From NCBI GenBank assembly GCA_030490835.1, contig CM059972.1, forward strand, positions 56,401,563 to 56,465,562: 64,000 nucleotides of DNA, in the 5' to 3' direction. Positions 12,237-24,347 of the stretch are shown here, piece by piece. The position numbers and the translations under genes are program-made. This stretch comes from Annona cherimola (taxonomy: Eukaryota; Streptophyta; Magnoliopsida; Magnoliales; Annonaceae). Each line of letters opens with the position of its first letter. The first letter of the stretch is position 1. Below the pieces are notes generated by a model. That model made no database searches and was not told the DNA's origin. It worked only from the letters and a program-made list of their open reading frames with translations.

Positions 12237-13540
12237 ATGGAGCTTGGATCAAGTTAATCCTAGCCATCAATCATCATCATCATCCAGGTTAGTTGTTATT
12301 TATTTTATGTCTTACTTTTTAAAATTAAGCAAGGACCAAGGATAGAGATCAATTTGGACCATTAAATTTGGAAGAAAATTTTCAAATTTGAAGAAAGGAA
12401 GTTGATGCCCATAGAAATCATATTTATTAATCTAATGGAGATCAAATTGAATCTATGAGTTGGAGATTTTTAGTATTTAGACATGGACATGATCAGGGGC
12501 CGTTGTTTGGGAAAAATCCTGCCCAAAATTATGATCAAAGTGGGCCCAAATAGATCATATACCATCATACAACAAAAAGATGATTTCAACCATTGAATCT
12601 ATAATTCCATGTACAATCTGAATAATCCAAACTGTTAGATGTGTGTAAAATTTAGTTTTATATAAAGATATAGAGTTAGATCATGTGTGGACACCATGAT
12701 AGAATATAAAAAATTAAATCTCGTTAGTTGCTATTAGATTTGGTCAAATCCGGTTAGATCCCATTAGATTCTATTGTTTTCAAAAAATAAAAATAAAAAT
12801 AATGTTAAATCTTGAAAAATTCAGAAATAAATATTTAAATTGTTATCATCAAAAGTACCTTCTTTTATGAACTTTGAATAATATAATATTATTTTTTATA
12901 TAAAAATATTTTTGAACTGTATCAATTAAAATGAAATGTTATTAAAAATAATATTTTCTACACAAATATTTTTAAAAATACCAAATAATAAAAAATTATG
13001 TCTGCACATGTTTTAATGGTTGATCCACCAAGTGAATGGAATAGATTGAGATTTTGTGTACATATAATTCAAATTTAATCAAAAAACCAAATATACTCAT
13101 ACTTTTTAAAAATATATACTCATGCTATAAATATACCACAATATCCCTTCTTCCTTTTTTTTCTCATGGGAAGCCCTTCCTATGGGCTAGGCCTCCATAC
13201 ATGGACCCCCATTTTTATTTTTCCCCAAAGCAAAATTAGCTGACATATAAAACCAAAATTTTATTATAAAAAAAAAACCAAGATTTAGAAGGTCCTAGAA
13301 ATTAAAAAATAAATTTAGAAGGTCCTGCTTCCATAATCCTAGTTAGGCCAAAGTTTTTCTTGTAACTCTACATATATGAGTCTCATTTTGATGATAAAAT
13401 CCAAATCGAATAATCATAAGATTTAACAGCATTTAGTTTTTTATGGCATTAGAAAATCATCTTTGTTGGAATCTTGGACTTCTTTTCTGATTAAGCACAA
13501 AACAAGGGAAGCGCTCTCATTACCGCGAAGACGACAAAAT
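12237..13540. other. Intergenic AT-rich DNA, no gene seen
   Basis: Nothing coding is recognisable. A local direct repeat of TAGATTTGGTCAAATC-like sequence occurs near 12730-12770, and several A/T runs are present. Confidence 0.4.
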
Positions 13541-13544
13541 GGAT

Positions 13545-13815
13545 AAGGTAAAATGGTCCTACTTTCATTTTTAACGTCTTGATATTTGACGTAAAATTCA
13601 CTCTGCCTATTGTATTTAGCGTCATGTGTTTAGTTAAGTGATCAAGTTTTATAAAAATGAAAAATGTTTCAATTCATTTACATCTGCATTAAAATGTAGT
13701 AATACTCTATAGATTTATTTATCCATATATTAGTGATAGTGTTAAATGCTTTAGATATTGAAAGTAAAATTTTAAAATCAATATTTAATATCAAAGTATT
13801 AAAATAGGATGATCT
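13545..13815 (+). mobile_element. Diverged, truncated copy of MITE family M1
   Basis: The order of blocks matches the M1 copies at 24.3-25.4 kb: an ACTTTCATTTTTAACGTCTTGAT-like start, TCACTCTGCCTATTGTATTTAGCGTCAT, a GTGATCAAGTTT block, a CATTTACATCTGCATTAAAATG block and GATATTGAAAGTAAAATTTTAAAATC. Ends are not preserved. Confidence 0.5.
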
Positions 13816-14076
13816 GACATATTTTTAAATGAAGCCATGCATAATAATATAAAGAATGAAAGGATTTCAAGACAACATAAATAATGTTAATTATAACAAA
13901 TAGATTGGATTTTTCCATAGATCATCAAAGGTATAAAAATATATGAACTACATAAAAGAAGTATTTCATAAAAGCTCTAATGTAAGTACCTTGCACCTTG
14001 GAACCCAAACATACTTTTTTTACAATAATAAATTCCTGTTGTGCCTTATTACAAGACCATTCTACAGACATACTTA

Positions 14077-15835
14077 TGTTGGAAACATGTGGAAAATAAG
14101 TCAAGTCTATGTTTTGATGATTAACAAATCAATTTGAGTAAGTTTTGGTTACTAACATATTTGTGAAAATGACTTAAGGTTATAAATTTGAAGAATATGA
14201 AGCATGGCAAGTCAAGTCGACTCAAGCTTCGACTTAGGCCAAGTCGATCCCCAAGTCGACTCAAGAAGCGACTTCAAGACGTCATTTCCTTCCAGAGTTG
14301 AAATCGAGAACGAGAACTGGCGAAGTCGCATCCCAAGTCGACTCCGCTTGCGACTTGAGGTGAAATCGCAGACCAAGTCGACTCCAGTCGCGACTTGGAG
14401 GCGTCATTTCTGTCCAGAGTTCAAATCGAGGAGCAGAGCTGCCGAAGTCGGAGACGAAGTCGACTCCGCAAGCGACTTGGGTGAAGTCGCAGACCAAGTC
14501 GACTCCAGTATCGACTTCAGTTGGACAAGGCAGAAACTTCAGAAGCCAAATCAGGGATTAGATCGATTTCAAGGTAGAACTTGAGTCAAGTTGAAGATCA
14601 AGTCGACTTCGATGTTCGACTTGGAACATATGAAGACTAATCCAAGTCCAAAAAAAGCAAGATGCATGAATTCAACTATTCTAATCAAAATATATTGGAC
14701 TTGTTCATGAATACAAAAGACTCAAGACTCAATGACTCAAGATTTGCAAATCATGGAGCTAAAAGACATCAAGCTAGAATGACAACACAGTGGTCCAAAG
14801 AGATATAAATCAAGGAAGAACAACCAAACATGAAGAAACTCAAGCAAGCAAAGCATTCCAAGGATTTCAAGTTCGTCAAGCAAACTGCCGAGGTGAAGTC
14901 GCACCCGAAGTCGACTCCACCTGCGACTTGGGTCAAGTCGAGGACCAAGTCGACCCAAACTGGAACTTGAAGAAGTTGCGAACAGGCAAAGTCGCACCCG
15001 AAGTCGACTCCATCTGCGACTTGGGCGAAGTCGCACCCGAAGTTGACTCCACCTGCGACTTGGGTCGCAACGGTCGAAAAATTTTTGAACGTTGGCGCAT
15101 TAAATGCGCGCCACCTACTTCCTAACGTTCGGATTCCCTCCACAATTATAAAAGGCAATCAATATGAACGAGGAGGGTAGCTGAGAATTCATTAAGTGAG
15201 CATAACTCCCATCTTTAAGAGCTTCAAGTGATCAAGCCAATTTTTAAAAGAAGAACCTTGCTTCAAACTACCAAGAGCTGCTTGCTGAATCTCTAAGCCT
15301 ACACTACAAGTTCTTCTCTGCACTAAATCTGCGTCTACACAACAGTAATGTGTAGAAACTTTTTTTTGTTATTACTTGTTGTATTGAACTTGTTTTAGCT
15401 TGGGTAGCTAAGAACAAGTGTAAGCAAAGTAGTGTGTGATTGGAGTGGAACTCGTCACCTACTTGTGCTGTGTATTGTTGATGCCCACTAGAGCTAGAAT
15501 CTAGAAGAGAGCAGAGGCTCTGGTTGTATATGCCCCCTAGAGCTAGAATCTAGAAGAGAGTAGAGACTCTAGTTGTATTCGCAGAATACATAGTGGAACC
15601 CAAGTCACAAGGGGTGTGAGCTTGGAAGAGTGGAGTAGGAAGGTTTCCCGAACCACTATAAAATCCTGTGTGTTGATGTTTATTTCTGCTCTCTACACTA
15701 TATTGCTTTCCATTCTGTTTCTTCATAAAGGGGACTAGATTAATCCGGGGTAAAGTTTCTGTTTAAGTTTAAAATTTTTAAATACCCAATTCACCCTTCC
15801 CCTCTTGGATAATTTCCATTAACTCGGGACCAATA
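14077..15835 (+). repeat. 5' LTR of the copia element
   Basis: 1759 bp, starting TGTTGGAAAC and ending GGGACCAATA; the terminal CA has become TA by a C-to-T change. Its first kilobase is dense in GTCGAC palindromes set in AAGTCGCA..TGCGACTT arms. The downstream part carries a duplicated block with CCTAGAGCTAGAATCTAGAAGAGAG (15486-15560). Relative to the 3' LTR it lacks one 12-bp TTTTCAAGTCGA-type unit. Confidence 0.95.
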
Positions 15836-15837
15836 AG

Positions 15838-15850
15838 TGGTATCAGAGCA
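15838..15850 (+). promoter_or_regulatory. Primer-binding site (initiator tRNA-Met)
   Basis: TGGTATCAGAGCA starts two bases after the 5' LTR. It is the standard plant copia site complementary to the 3' end of initiator methionine tRNA. Confidence 0.95.
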
Positions 15851-15883
15851 GGTCTTTAAGTTATACCAAAGAGATCTTTTAAT

Positions 15884-17756
15884 ATGACATCCCAATCGAC
15901 TTCCGTTCCCACATTTGCCGAAGGCGAATCTTTTACTAGGCTACCATTATTTGATGGGAACAATTTCGGCTATTGGAAGCTTCGTATGAAGCAAGTCATC
16001 ATGGCTACAGATATGGATTCTTGGATTGCAATCCAAGACGGTGTAACCTTGCCTATTTATGAAAGAGCTTCCAAATGGACCGATGAGGAAGTGAAAATTG
16101 TTAAGAGCAACGCCAAGGCTATGAATTCTTTATTTTGTGCTCTTACCGCTTCCGAATATGATAGAGTATCCTCTTGTTTAACTGCAAAAGAGATATGGGA
16201 TACACTAACATCTATTTATGAAGGAACTTCTCAAGTCCAAGGGACAAGGAGAAATATTTTTGATTGGAGAATTGAAAAACTTTAGAATGCTAGAAACAGA
16301 AAATATTTCTGAAATATTTGCTAGATTCTCTAAAATTACTAATGCTTTGAAAAGTCTTGGAAGGGCAATTTCTGAATCTGAACAGGTTATGAAGATTCTA
16401 AGGGCGCTACCCGATTCATGGACTCCAAAAATTACTGCAATAGAAGAAGCCAAAGACCTAAACACATTGAAGCTAGAAGATCTTATTAGCTCATTAATGT
16501 CACATGAGCTAATCAAGAAAAGAAACGAGGATCAACACAAAGGCAAGAGAACCATTGCATTGAAAGCAGCACATAACTCGGATGAGTCAACCTCCTCATC
16601 TCATAACGACGATGAAGACATTGCATTGTTGACCCGGAAATTTCGAAAGTTCGTAAGGAGAGAAAAGAACTTCGAGGATCTCCAAGAGAGACCTCGAAAA
16701 GAGAAGAAGGAGGAGGCTACAAAGTGCTATAGATGCGGCGGTATGGGACATATACAAGCTCAATGTCCTACACCCGAAGAGAAATCAAAGGATCAACAAG
16801 AAAGGAGGGAAAGACATGAAAGCAGAAAATTCCAAAGGCCAAAGGGAAGAGGAATGTACGTGAACGAAGAAACTTCATCAACAAGTAGCTCCTCAACCGA
16901 TGATTTTGATGCGGCAAATTGTGCAAGAATATGCTGCATTGCGCGAATTGAGCAAGAAGAAGATTTGTTGTGTTTAAACACAACGGAAGTTTTGGAAGAG
17001 CAAACCACCTCAACCAAGTACACAAGTAATGAAGAGGTAACTTCCAAGTTTTGCTATTCTCAATCTACTCACTCTTCTATTCAAGAATATCTCAAATGTG
17101 CTGAATTAGAAGAATTACAACATGCATATGATTCATTATATGAGAAAATCAAAAAGCTAGGAAATAAGTTATCATTAAAGAGACAACAATGCAATTCCAT
17201 TATTATTGTAAATGGAAAACTAGCTGAAAGTACATCAAAACTGAAAGATGAAAATGAATTGCTTTTGAAAGAAGTAGAGAAATTGAAAAAGGAGAATGAA
17301 TCCTTAAATGAATCATTAGCTAAATTCTCTAATCCAGGAGAAAATGTAAAAATATTTCTAAACATGACCTCACAAACAAATAAAAGAGGTCTTGGATACT
17401 CCACATTTGAGCAAAGAGAAAGTGGCAAATTGAATGTGCCAATACTTGGGAAAAATCAAACCAAAACTGCACCTATCTACAAGCCCAAAGGGAAACATAC
17501 TACGTGGACTAGAAGGCCAATTGTTGAATCAATACATACTTGGAGGCATACTCCTAGATTACCAATGGCTTGCAATTTTTGCAATAAAATGGGTCATAAA
17601 GTCCATAAATGTAATTTTAAGAAACTATATGACCATGGTGCAAAATTAGTTTGGGTTCCAAGAAACACAAGATTTGAACTTTCAAAGATAGAACAACAAA
17701 GATTAAAACAGTTTACTAACCCAAATGGACTCATAAAATGGGTACCAAAGAGATAA
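15884..17756 (+). pseudogene. Copia gag, interrupted by one frameshift
   Basis: The start codon at 15884 opens a capsid-type domain (LPLFDGNNFGYWKLRMKQVI, then SLFCALTASEYDRVSSCLTA and IYEGTSQV). A single-base frame change between about 16240 and 16280 moves the homology to the next frame (FRMLETENISEIFARFSKI, SWTPKITAIEEAKDL), which stays open to TAA at 17754-17756. Further on there is a CCHC zinc knuckle (CYRCGGMGHIQAQC, about 16728-16770), a serine- and acid-rich linker, a predicted coiled coil rich in K, E and L (about 17100-17330) and a second knuckle-like CNFCNKMGHKVHKC (about 17571-17612). Gag forms the particle that packages element RNA. The long C-terminal extension with a second knuckle fits a Sirevirus-type gag. 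The frameshift should prevent full-length Gag. Confidence 0.9.
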
Positions 17757-17762
17757 GATTTA

Positions 17763-20700
17763 TTTGTTCATTTTTCAGATATGTTTCAAAGCAAAGGCAA
17801 GCAACGTTTGGTTCATGGATAGCGGTTGCTCAAGGCATATGACCAGTGAAAGAAATTTATTTCATAAACTCAAGCCTTGCAACGATGAAACTGTTGCCTT
17901 TGGAAATAATGAAAAAGGTAAAATCAAAGGTAAATAAAATATTTATAGTATTTCAAATGCATGTATGGTAGATGTTTTATTTGTTGAAGGACTCAAGCAT
18001 AATTTAATGAGTATTAGTCAATTATGTGACAAAGGGTACAAGGTTGTGTTTGAATCATCTATATGTAATGTATTTGATGGAGAACATATCGTGTTTAGCG
18101 AAAAAAGACATAGAAATGTATATTTGGTTTCACTTGATGAACTAGATGGTCAATGTCTAATGGCCATTGACAATGATCCATGGGTTTGGCATAAGAGGCT
18201 TGGACATGTAAATATGTCAAACATTAAAACTCTATGGAAAAAGAATTTGGTAGAAGGATTGCCAAAATTGAAATACGACTAAGATAAAATTTGCAAGGCA
18301 TGTCAATTATCAAAACAACCTAAAATGCCTTTCTCTACCAAAAAGGAGATTTCCACCACTAGGCCACTTGAATTGCTACACATGGATCTATATGGGCCAT
18401 CCGATATTTTAACCATTGGTGGAAAGAAATATGTGTTTGTAATAGTTGATGATTTTTCAAGATTCACATGGGTAATTCTCTTAGCTAGCAAAGATGAAGC
18501 CTTCTCTATGTTTGCAACTTTTGTCAACTTGGTGCAAAATGAAAAACAATGTACTATTATGACCATTAGAAGTGATCATGGTGGTGAGTTTGAAAATAAA
18601 CGACTCATAGAATTATGTAATGAAAAAGGAATTCATCACACATTTTCTGCACCAAGAACACCACAACAAAATGGTTTGGTTGAAAGGAAAAATAGAACTA
18701 TACAAGAGATGGCTAGAACAATGCTAAATGAGAGTAAATTATCCAAGAAATTTTGGGGTGAAGCTGTAAGTACAGCTTGTCATGTGTTGAACCGAGTTAC
18801 CATTAGAGAAATCTTGAAAAAGACCCCATATGAGCTATGGAAAGGTAGAAAACCAAATATTTCATATTTTCATGCCTTTGGTTGCACATGTTATGTTTTG
18901 AACAATGGAAAAACCAACTTGGAAAAACTAGATGCTAAGAGTGATGAGGCAATATTCCTTGGTTACTCATCAAATAGCAAAGCATGTAGAGTCTTCAACA
19001 AAAGAAACCAAGTTGTAGAAGAATCAATACTTGTTGTCTTTGATGAAACTAATCCTTGCTTCAAAAGAAAAGATGATTTAAGTGATGCAGATGATATAAC
19101 AAGTAGCCTTGAAAAACCGCATGTGGAAAAGCAAGAAGATTCCATGGAGGAAAGGATAAGTGAAGGTAATAATTCCTATAAACCTCCAACTAACTTAAAG
19201 TTCAAACATGCCCATCCAATTGAGCAAGTTATAGGGAATGTGTATGAAGGTGTAAAAACTAGAAGGTCAAAACAAAATATTTGTGGACAATACGCCTTTG
19301 TATCCAAGATTGAACCAACCACTATTGATCAAGCTCTTGATGATGAAAATTGGATCATAGCAATGCAAGAAGAGCTAAATCAATTTGAAAGAAACCAAGT
19401 TTGGCATCTTGTTCCAAGACCAAAAGATTGTACTGTCATTGGCACAAAGTGGGTCTTTAGGAACAAATTAGATGAAAGTGGACTTGTAGTGAGAAACAAA
19501 GCTAGACTTGTGGCAAAGGGATACTCACAAGAAGAAGGAATAGATTTTGAGGAATCCTATGCCCCGGTTGCTAGATTAGAAGTTATTCGCATCTTACTAG
19601 CTTTTGCATCTCACATGAACTTTAAATTGTTTCAAATGGATGTTAAAAGTGCATTTTTGAATGGATATATAAATGAAGAGGTGTATGTTGAACAACCACC
19701 TGGATTTGAGGAGAAAGATCAATCTAAATTTGTATACAAATTAACCAAAGCATTATATGGATTAAAACAAGCTCCAAGGGCTTGGTATGAAAGATTAAGT
19801 AAATTTTTTATTGATCATGACTTCCAAAAGGGAAAGGTAGACACCACTCTGTTTATCAAATATAAAGAAAAAGATATCTTGATTATTCAAATTTATGTTG
19901 ATGATATTATTTTTGGTGCTACTAATGAGATTCTTTGTCAAGAATTTTCTGAGCTTATGCAGAAAGAATTTGAGATGAGTATGATGGGGGAGCTGAATTT
20001 CTTCCTTGGACTACAAATCAAGCAACTAAATGAAGGGATTTTCATCAACCAGTCCAAGTATATCAAAGAAATGTTGAAGAAGTTTAGCATGGAAAACAGC
20101 AAAGGGGCAAACACGCCTATGAGCTCAACAATTAAAATTGACAAAGATGAAAAAGGAAAAACAATTGATTTAAAATTATATAGAAGCATGATAGGTTCTT
20201 TATTATATTTAACTGCTTCTAGGCCTGATATATTATTTAGTGTATGTATGTGCTCTAGATTTCAATCATGTCCAAAAGAATCACACTTGGTAGCTGTAAA
20301 AAGAATTTTCAGATATTTAGTAGACACTACCAACATAGGACTTTGGTATCCAAAGGGCTCTAATTTTGATCTAATCGGCTACTCGGATGCGGATTTTTCC
20401 GGTTACAAAGTAGATAGAAAAAGCACTAGTGGAACATGTCAGTTTCTTGGGAACATGTTGGTTTCATGGTTTTCAAGAAAACAAACTAGTGTTGCTCTAT
20501 CTACGGCAGAAGCTGAATACATTGCCGCCGGGAGCTGTTGTGCCCAATTACTTTGGATGAAACAACAACTTAGGGATTATGGCATGGATTTTAAAGATAT
20601 ACCTATTAAATGTGATAATACTAGTGCAATATGTTTAACTAAAAATTCAATATTGCATTCTAGGACCAAGCATATAGACTTTAGACATCATTTTATTAGA

Positions 20701-20838
20701 GAACATGTAGAAAATCATGACATATGTTTGGAATATGTAAGAACAGAAGATCAAATTGCAGATATATTCACTAAACCTTTAGCAAAAGAACCATTTTATA
20801 AAAATAGAAATGATATGGGAATGCTTGAATTAACTTAG
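17763..20838 (+). pseudogene. Copia pol: protease, integrase, reverse transcriptase, RNase H; two internal stops
   Basis: Pol lies in the +1 frame relative to gag. Protease carries the active-site DSG (17818-17826). A TAA at 17935-17937 interrupts its end. The integrase zinc region has HKRLGH (near 18190) and CKACQ, with a second TAA at 18280-18282 between them. The remaining 837-codon run (18325-20838) is open. It holds the integrase core ([24 protein letters not shown]) and reverse transcriptase ([36 protein letters not shown], then YVDD near 19890). RNase H follows ([36 protein letters not shown]). Both stops are isolated point changes in otherwise conserved sequence. No env-like ORF follows. 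Confidence 0.93.
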
Positions 20839-20851
20839 CAAAGCACAAACT

Positions 20852-20990
20852 GAGGGGGAGCAACCCCACCATTCTCATAAAATTTTACCCATTCTATCTC
20901 AATTTTTTGATACATTGACAAAAAGGGGGAGAAGAGATCGGGATTTGAGTCTAAATGATTTTAAGAAGAGATCGGGATTTGAGTCTACGT
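20852..20990 (+). repeat. Post-pol purine runs and a 23-bp direct repeat
   Basis: GAGGGGGAG at about 20853 and AAAAAGGGGGAGA at about 20920 are polypurine-tract-like runs upstream of the true tract. GAAGAGATCGGGATTTGAGT plus three more bases occurs twice, 33 bp apart, just after. Repeated purine tracts after pol are typical of Sirevirus-like elements. Confidence 0.6.
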
Positions 20991-21130
20991 TTTTATGACT
21001 GGTTTTAAGTTTTTGTTTGAATGTTTTTTTTTATTGTTTGCATGAGTATGATAAAAACTTCAAAATGCAAAATTGGCATGTTTTTTAAGACATTGAAAGG
21101 TATACACTCAAATCAGTTTTGTCAATCATC

Positions 21131-21144
21131 AAAAAGGGAGAGAT
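21131..21144 (+). promoter_or_regulatory. Polypurine tract
   Basis: AAAAAGGGAGAGAT lies immediately before the 3' LTR, the expected primer site for plus-strand DNA synthesis. Confidence 0.9.
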
Positions 21145-22915
21145 TGTTGGAAACATGTGGAAAATAAGTCAAGTCTATGTTTTGATGATTAACAAATCAA
21201 TTTGAGTAAGTTTAGGTTACTAACATATTTGTGAAAATGACTTAAGGTTATAAATTTGAAGAATATGAAGCATGACAAGTCAAGTCGATTTTCAAGTCGA
21301 CTCAAGTTTCGACTTAGGCCAAGTCGATCCCCAAGTCGACTCAAGAAGCGACTTCAAGACGTCATTTCCTTCCAGAGTTGAAATCGAGAACGAGAACTGC
21401 CGAAGTCGCATCCCAAGTCGACTCCGCTTGCGACTTGAGATGAAGTCGCAGACCAAGTCGACTCCAGTCGCGACTTGGAGGCGTCATTTCTGTCCAGAGT
21501 TGAAATCGAGGAGCAGAGCTGCCGAAGTCGGAGACGAAGTCGACTCCGCAAGCGACTTGGGTGAAGTCGCAGACCAAGTCGACTCCAGTATCGACTTCAG
21601 TTGGACAAGGCAGAAACTTCAGAAGCCAAATCAGGGATTAGATCGATTTCAAGGTAGAACTTGAGTCAAGTTGAAGATCAAGTCGACTTCGATGTTCGAC
21701 TTGGAACATATGAAGACTAATCCAAGTCCAAAAAAAGCAAGATGCATGAATTCAACTATTCTAATCAAAATATATTGGACTTGTTCATGAATACAAAAGA
21801 CTCAAGACTCAATGACTCAAGATTTGCAAATCATGGAGCTAAAAGACATCAAGCTAGAATGACAACACAGTGGTCCAAAGAGATATAAATCAAGGAAGAA
21901 CAACCAAACATGAAGAAACTCAAGCAAGCAAAGCATTCCAAGGATTTCAAGTTCGTCAAGCAAACTGCCGAGGTGAAGTCGCACCCGAAGTCGACTCCAC
22001 CTGCGACTTGGGTCAAGTCGAGGACCAAGTCGACCCAAACTGGAACTTGAAGAAGTTGCGAACAGGCAAAGTCGCACCCGAAGTCGACTCCATCTGCGAC
22101 TTGGGCGAAGTCGCACCCGAAGTTGACTCCACCTGCGACTTGGGTCGCAACGGTCGAAAACTTTTCGAACGTTGGCGCATTAAATGCGCGCCACCTACTT
22201 CCTAACGTTCGGATTCCCTCCACAATTATAAAAGGCAATCAATATGAACGAGGAGGGTAGCTGAGAATTCATTAAGTGAGCATAACTCCCATCTTTAAGA
22301 GCTTCAAGTGATCAAGCCAATTTTTAAAAGAAGAACCTTGCTTCAAACTACCAAGAGCTGCTTGCTGAATCTCTAAGCCTACACTACAAGTTCTTCTCTG
22401 CACCAAATCTGCGTCTACACAACAGTAACGTGTAGAAACTTTTTTTTGTTATTACTTGTTGTATTGAACTTGTTTTAGCTTGGGTAGCTAAGAACAAGTG
22501 TAAGCAAAGTAGTGTGTGATTGGAGTGGAACTCGTCACCTACTTGTGCTGTGTATTGTTGATGCCCACTAGAGCTAGAATCTAAAAGAGAGCAGAGGCTC
22601 TGGTTGTATATGCCCCCTAGAGCTAGAATCTAGAAGAGAGTAGAGACTCTAGTTGTATTCGCGGAATACATAGTGGAACCCAAGTCACAAGGGGTGTGAG
22701 CTTGGAAGAGTGGAGTAGGGAGGTTGCCCGAACCACTATAAAATCCTGTGTGTTGATGTTTATTTCTGCTCTCTACACTATATTGCTTTCCATTCTGTTT
22801 CTTCATAAAGGGGACTAGATTAATCCGGGATAAAGTTTCCGTTTAAGTTTAAAAATTTTAAATACTCAATTCACCCCTCCCCTCTTGGGTAATTGCCATT
22901 AACTCGGGACCAACA
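21145..22915 (+). repeat. 3' LTR of the copia element
   Basis: 1771 bp, TGTTGG to CCAACA with canonical TG..CA ends. It differs from the 5' LTR at about 23 bases by eye and has one extra 12-bp palindromic unit near 21286. Differences are spread along the LTR and are mostly transitions. Confidence 0.95.
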
Positions 22916-22920
22916 ACTTG

Positions 22921-23457
22921 CTCATTTGCAAATTATGAAAAATGATTATATCCATCGGTAGATAATTAGAATATGAGGATAATTTATTGAATAATTTATC
23001 AAATTAGGAATGATGTTTAGATTTTTTTGATTTAAAAAATAGAACTTCAAATTTTATATGTAAATTAGACAATTTATAAACAAAATTTACATATTTTTAG
23101 ATCGGGACCCTACAGATCTTTGATTGCGATGACTTGGTTTGTTAAACAAATAAATGACCATAAATGCATTAGGTGGTTAGATTTTAACCACAATGTGACT
23201 AATGCAGTATTGAAATATGTCAGATTGAAGTTAAACTTTTTTTTGAAGTAAGAAGTTAAACTTTGATAAACATGGACAGGGCTTCCTGCCTAACATCTGT
23301 GTCCTGCATATAAGCTCCACAATCGGACCGTCAAAGTCTCCTTTATCGATGGCGTCCTCGACACGGTAGTTGCTTTCATATCTTCTTATGTTTTTTACAT
23401 GGGGGTATTTATGACATTTGATATAGGTTAATAACATTTTTAAACAGCATTAAAGGT
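22921..23457. other. AT-rich flank of the copia element
   Basis: No gene recognised. A minus-strand 68-codon ORF at 23231-23437 has no recognisable domain. Confidence 0.4.
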
Positions 23458-23575
23458 CAGGGTTTAAAACGCAAAGAAACAAAAATTTCAGAGTTTAAAA
23501 TGCAAATGCCTAAACTTCAGGGTTTAAAATACAAACAGATAAAGTTAGAGGGTTTAAATGTAAAAAACTCACTAC
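23458..23575. repeat. Four imperfect ~30-bp tandem units
   Basis: CAGGGTTTAAAACGCAAA-like units start near 23458, 23489, 23518 and 23549, each followed by an A-rich spacer. This is a short degenerate tandem repeat. Confidence 0.75.
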
Positions 23576-23944
23576 TTGAACAAGATTTACTTTTAAAAAA
23601 ATTCTTTTAGTCACCCCTCAGATGAAGAAGAAGTGGTTGATCGGAGTGTACAAAAGTGTTAGGATAGAGAAGTCTAGAGTTTGAAGTTGGGTAGAAGCAC
23701 TCCCTTTATTGAAATATACTTTCGTTAGGTACATAGTAATCTAAGATGAGTGACACCATAAAAAATATTTGAACATTATAATTTCTTGACGTAAATATAT
23801 GAAGCAAGATTTTTTTTTACATTTTGAAAGTGAGAAAAAATGTGATGTGATATGATATCATCTGGAAAAAATAAAGTTGAAATCAATTTGATCATTATAT
23901 AGAAAGATGTATATAAATAATTGAAAAGTAATATACATATATAT

Positions 23945-24328
23945 AAGTGATCTTGTTATCTCGGACTAAGCAAATATTCCGCTTAACCTATCTGAAAAAT
24001 CTTATTTACAACAATTTTGTTTGCTTTTTTCTTTATATACTTATTTATCTAAATATATTTCACATATAAATTAAGTTTTACCATTTTTAGATATATTTAT
24101 ATTTTTTTGAGATTTTTAAACATCTACGTATATATATGTATTTAAAATACCATTATCTTTAACAATCTAAGAAAAATATACACATATATCCACTAATGGT
24201 AAAACTTACTTTATATATTAAATATACTTAAATAAATAAGTGTATGAAGAAAAAATTATTGTAAATGAGTTTTTTAAGGTGGGCTAAGCAATGCATTTGC
24301 TTAGCCCAAGCTAATAGGATCATTCCTT
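23945..24328. mobile_element. Foldback (long-TIR) element, family FB
   Basis: The two halves are inverted repeats of about 150 bp: CTAAGCAAATATTCCGCTTAACC on the left pairs with GGGCTAAGCAATGCATTTGCTTAG on the right. Inner arms meet at AAGTTTTACCATT / AATGGTAAAACTT. The same inner core recurs in the elements at 38.7, 39.1 and 51.2 kb. It is non-coding and AT-rich. Duplication length not resolved. Confidence 0.65.
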
Positions 24329-24347
24329 ATGTATATATATATATGGG

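Larger units (their letters stand above)
14077..22915 (+). mobile_element. Nearly complete Ty1/copia LTR retrotransposon (Sirevirus-like)
   Basis: The element runs from TGTTGG (14077) to CCAACA (22915), 8839 bp, flanked by a near-perfect 5-bp duplication ACTTA / ACTTG (14072-14076 and 22916-22920). Order: LTR, primer-binding site, gag, protease, integrase, reverse transcriptase, RNase H, polypurine tract, LTR. Integrase before reverse transcriptase is the copia order. Counting by eye, the two LTRs differ at about 23 positions plus one 12-bp indel, roughly 1.3%, so insertion is fairly recent. The large LTRs, long gag with coiled coil and second zinc knuckle, and GAGGGGGAG/AAAAAGGGGGAG runs after pol suggest the Sirevirus lineage. 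It cannot make its own proteins as read (gag frameshift, two pol stops). Confidence 0.95.

Noticed and set aside
14204..14584. Long open frames with repeated VDS/CDLG-type residues in the LTRs (also 2925-3391, 14769-15158, 21272-22238)
   Set aside because: They are translations of the GTCGAC palindrome modules and are open in several frames on both strands; not proteins.
20839..21144. Env-like third ORF after pol, as in some Sireviruses
   Set aside because: Only about 300 bp separate the pol stop from the LTR and no ORF of useful length is present.
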